Source: HT1-32 sp040219025
Lineage (GTDB): Bacteria > Pseudomonadota > Alphaproteobacteria > Rhodospirillales > HT1-32
Assembly: GCA_040219025.1 (NCBI GenBank)
Contig: JAVJTE010000020.1
Location: 620,001-684,000 of the forward strand
Reading direction: 5' to 3'
Length of the DNA: 64,000 bases
Part shown: positions 61,328 through 64,000 of the stretch, piece after piece
Layout: each line of letters begins with the position of its first letter
How positions within the stretch are numbered: position 1 is the first letter of the stretch
Notes under the pieces: generated by a model
What the model was told of the DNA's origin: nothing
Seen by the model: only the letters and a program-made list of their open reading frames with translations
Databases searched by the model: none
Translations under genes and position numbers: made by a program

Positions 61328-62251
61328 ATGTCTGATCTTGCCAAAGGCCTTTTCATCACCATCGGCGGTGTGCTGGTTCTCACGCCTGACTCGCTGCTTA
61401 TCCGGCTGGCAGGTACGGACCCCTGGACGCTGATTTTCTGGCGTGGTCTGCTCTATGGCGGCACCATAACGGTCGGCTATCTGCTGCTGAAGCGCCGGCG
61501 GGCACTGGCCTCCTATCTCAGTATCGGCCGGGCGGGAATTGTGGCTTCGGTGTTCTTTTCCCTGAATGCCTTTACCTTCGTTCTGGCGATGGATCATACC
61601 TCCGTCGCCAATGTGCTGATCCTTGTTGCGACATCGCCGCTGTTCTCCGGCCTGTTCGGGCTGTTTTTTCTGGGCGAGCATCTGCGCTGGCGAACCTGGG
61701 CGGCGATTGCGGTGTCGCTGCTGGGCGTTGCTATCATTGCCCTGCCGAATCTGGGGCAGGGTGCGATTTTCGGCGATCTGATGGCGATCACCACTGCCGC
61801 CTCGCTGGCAGCAGCCTTTACGATTTTCCGGGCCAACAGTCAGATCGATATGGCTCCGACCGTCTCGATCTCCGGCTTTCTGACGGCGGGCCTGGCACTG
61901 CTGGTCGGCGCGACGCCGGTCATGACAGCGGATTCTGCGCCCTGGATCCTGATGATGGGCTGTTTCGTTCTGCCGGTCGCCTTCATCGCCTTTGCCGTCG
62001 GCCCGCGCTATCTGCCGGCAGCCCAGGTCAGCCTGATCCTGCTGCTGGAGACGGTGCTGGGTCCGCTCTGGGTCTGGTGGGCGCTGGATGAGGGGGTCGG
62101 GTCATTGACCCTGCTCGGCGGGGGGATCATTCTTGTTGCCCTGACGGTCGATTCACTGTTCGCACTGCGGAACCACCGGCGGGCACTGAAATCCGTGGCC
62201 CGGCCCGGCGGGAATGTTATAAGCAGCAAAAATAACGGACGGAAATCATGA
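61328..62251 (+). CDS. EamA-family (DMT) transporter
   Basis: 307 residues with about ten membrane helices in two repeats (FITIGGVLVLTPDSLLIRLAG; ATSPLFSGLFGLFFLGEHLRW; LLLETVLGPLWVWWALDEG). Its stop overlaps the gmhA start by four bases. A link with heptose biosynthesis, such as moving a precursor or lipid, is suggested only by this overlap. Confidence 0.83.
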   Translation: MSDLAKGLFITIGGVLVLTPDSLLIRLAGTDPWTLIFWRGLLYGGTITVGYLLLKRRRALASYLSIGRAGIVASVFFSLNAFTFVLAMDHTSVANVLILVATSPLFSGLFGLFFLGEHLRWRTWAAIAVSLLGVAIIALPNLGQGAIFGDLMAITTAASLAAAFTIFRANSQIDMAPTVSISGFLTAGLALLVGATPVMTADSAPWILMMGCFVLPVAFIAFAVGPRYLPAAQVSLILLLETVLGPLWVWWALDEGVGSLTLLGGGIILVALTVDSLFALRNHRRALKSVARPGGNVISSKNNGRKS

Positions 62252-62859
62252 GCGGATTTGATCCTGACCGCTTCTACGACAGCGAGTTCGACCAGCATAT
62301 GGCGGCGGCAACAGCGACCCGCGCTGCGCTGAAAGAACCTTTCGCGCGGCTGGTGGAAGTCTGCGCGACGTCCGTGCGTAACGGTGGCAAGATCCTGTTT
62401 TTCGGCAATGGCGGCAGCGCCGGTGATGCCCAGCATCTGGCGACCGAACTGGCCGTACGCTATGTCAGCAACCGCGAGCCGATTGCTGCGATTGCCCTGA
62501 CCACTGATACCTCTGCACTGACTGCCATCGGTAATGATCTTGGCTTCGACCAGCTGTTCGCCCGGCAAATCCATGCGATTGGCAAGGCCGGCGATGTCGC
62601 ACTCGGTATCACCACATCCGGTCGCAGCCCGAATGTCACCCTGGCGCTGAAACAGGCGAAGGACATGGGGCTGGTTGCGGCTGGTCTTACCGGACGCGAC
62701 GGTGGTGATCTGCAGGGACTGGCGGACCCGTTGCTGGTCGTGCCCTTCGACGTGACGGCGCGGATTCAGGAAATGCATATCACCCTCGGCCAGATGCTGT
62801 GCGGCGCACTGGAGATTGAGCTGGGCCTCGTGCCCCTCGTATCCGCGCCTGCTGTCTGA
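62248..62859 (+). CDS. gmhA: Sedoheptulose 7-phosphate isomerase
   Basis: 203 residues. The SIS-fold signature FFGNGGSAGDAQHLATELAV, TTDTSALTAIGNDLGF and GITTSGRSPNV are typical of GmhA, and HITLGQMLCGALE near the C-terminus supplies zinc/catalytic residues. It makes D-glycero-D-manno-heptose 7-phosphate, the first step to ADP-heptose for LPS core. It is followed by hldE. Confidence 0.93.
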   Translation: MSGFDPDRFYDSEFDQHMAAATATRAALKEPFARLVEVCATSVRNGGKILFFGNGGSAGDAQHLATELAVRYVSNREPIAAIALTTDTSALTAIGNDLGFDQLFARQIHAIGKAGDVALGITTSGRSPNVTLALKQAKDMGLVAAGLTGRDGGDLQGLADPLLVVPFDVTARIQEMHITLGQMLCGALEIELGLVPLVSAPAV

Positions 62860-62882
62860 CTGTTAGCTCCGGAGAAACCGAC

Positions 62883-64000
62883 GTGACTGATCCTTCCACC
62901 CTCGCTGCGGATGTCGAGAAACTGTCATCGGCCAAGGTGCTGGTGATCGGTGACCTGATGCTGGACCGCTTCATCTATGGCCGGGCTGACCGCATCTCTC
63001 CGGAAGCACCGATTCCGGTGCTGCGCATGGATCATGCGGAATCCATGCTCGGCGGGGCCGGTAACGTGGTGCGGAACCTGTCCGCACTGGGTGCAGGTTC
63101 TGCCTTCCTGACGATTGTCGGGGATGACGATGCGGGGCGTGATGTCACCCATCTGGTTGCCGAGGCCGAACGCACGGAACCTTTCCTGCTGGTTGAACGT
63201 GGCCGGCAGACGACGATCAAGACCCGGTATTTCGCGTCCGGACAGCAGCTGCTGCGGGCCGATCAGGAAACCACCAGCCCGGCTGACGACACAACCCGCC
63301 GCAAGATCATCGATCTCGCCCGCGACCTTTTGGGTGACTACAACGTGCTGGTGCTGTCCGATTACGGCAAGGGTGTGCTGGATGACGGGCTGTCGCGTGA
63401 TCTGATTGACTTGGCGCTGGAAATGGGACGGCCGGTGATCGTCGACCCGAAGGGGGATGATTACGAACGCTATCGCGGTGCGACACTGGTCACGCCGAAC
63501 AAGAAGGAACTGGGTATCGCAACCCGGCTGCCGGTTGATGGCGATGCCAATGCGATCACTGCTTCCCGCGAGCTGGCCGCGACATGCGGCATCCGCAATG
63601 TTCTGGTGACCCGCAGCCAGGAGGGTATGACGCTGGTTGAAGATGGCGGCGAGGCATTTCACCTGCCGGCCGAGGCGCGGGAGGTTTTCGATGTTTCCGG
63701 GGCCGGTGACACGGTTGTCGCGACCCTGTCAGCGGCGATCAGCGCCGGCATATCGCATCTTGATGCGGCGCGGCTGGCAAACACCGCTGCCGGGATTGTG
63801 GTCGGCAAGGTCGGCACGGCCGCGGTCTTTGCCGAGGAACTGATGGCGGCCCTGCATCATCAGGATATCGCCGCAGCCGAAGCCAAGGTGCTGGTCCGGG
63901 CGGCCTTGCTGGAACGGGTTTCCCGCTGGCGCCGCCAGGGGCTGAAGATCGGCTTTACCAACGGCTGTTTCGACCTGCTGCATCCCGGTCATGTCATTTT
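62883..64000 (+). CDS. hldE: Bifunctional heptose kinase/adenylyltransferase HldE, 3' end outside window
   Basis: At least 372 codons from GTG 62883 (GGAG nine bases upstream). The PfkB-type kinase domain has VIGDLMLDRFIYG, LGGAGNVVRNLSAL and DVSGAGDTVVATL; near the window end the second domain starts at LKIGFTNGCFDLLHPGHV, the nucleotidyltransferase HxGH site. It phosphorylates heptose 7-phosphate at C1 and then adenylylates it. The order DMT-gmhA-hldE suggests an LPS-core heptose operon. Confidence 0.92.
   Translation, partial: MTDPSTLAADVEKLSSAKVLVIGDLMLDRFIYGRADRISPEAPIPVLRMDHAESMLGGAGNVVRNLSALGAGSAFLTIVGDDDAGRDVTHLVAEAERTEPFLLVERGRQTTIKTRYFASGQQLLRADQETTSPADDTTRRKIIDLARDLLGDYNVLVLSDYGKGVLDDGLSRDLIDLALEMGRPVIVDPKGDDYERYRGATLVTPNKKELGIATRLPVDGDANAITASRELAATCGIRNVLVTRSQEGMTLVEDGGEAFHLPAEAREVFDVSGAGDTVVATLSAAISAGISHLDAARLANTAAGIVVGKVGTAAVFAEELMAALHHQDIAAAEAKVLVRAALLERVSRWRRQGLKIGFTNGCFDLLHPGHVI

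Overview
The window is chromosomal DNA from a GC-rich Gram-negative alphaproteobacterium, probably of the Rhodospirillales type. The order is not resolved by anything I can see. The evidence is the contiguous dnaA-dnaN-recF-gyrB block preceded by rpsT, the ffh-rpsP-rimM-trmD-rplS block running into leuC-leuD-leuB, an RpoE/ChrR pair of the Rhodobacter type, ubiE/ubiB, several PAS-domain histidine kinases and heptose (LPS core) genes.

Layout. Positions 1-2250 hold small, unrecognised, AT-richer genes, including a 56-residue ORF, and two palindromic operator-like sites; this looks like accessory DNA. Positions 2378-4930 are a tightly overlapping four-gene membrane redox operon built around a ferric-reductase-like/Rieske fusion. 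Positions 4990-24713 are a mixed accessory/metabolic stretch: DMT exporter, DUF4197 protein, PAS histidine kinase, GSTs, fumarylacetoacetase-family hydrolase, a ferric-type ABC importer, a SPINDLY-like TPR glycosyltransferase, an MFS transporter, a formylglycine-generating-enzyme-like protein without the catalytic cysteines, a secreted HEXXGH protein, a ketopantoate-reductase/acyl-CoA-ligase pair and two ABC-2 permeases. Positions 24780-33314 (minus strand) are leucine biosynthesis, interrupted by a sensor kinase, and the ribosome/SRP block. Positions 33551-42677 carry a lipoprotein, a CDP-alcohol transferase, a TerB-like protein, rpoE-chrR with a recognisable autoregulatory promoter, an adenine/adenosine deaminase, ubiB-ubiE, mutM, an enoyl-CoA hydratase and rpsT. 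Positions 43293-49639 are the replication block. Positions 49636-64000 carry a Tat-exported amine oxidase, two tandem GGDEF/EAL-derived proteins that have lost their catalytic motifs, UDP-xylose synthase coupled to a 2-oxoglutarate-type dioxygenase, an asparagine synthase, a large hybrid kinase with its response regulator, and DMT-gmhA-hldE, the last cut by the window end.

Most genes are ordinary housekeeping. The least explained pieces are the Rieske/ferric-reductase operon, the paired degenerate GGDEF-EAL proteins, the kinase inside the leu operon, the HEXXGH protein and the perfect 20-bp inverted repeat upstream of an 82-residue gene. Apart from the small genes at the left edge I see no insertion sequence, prophage, CRISPR array, rRNA or tRNA. 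All function calls come from reading motifs by eye; no database search was possible.
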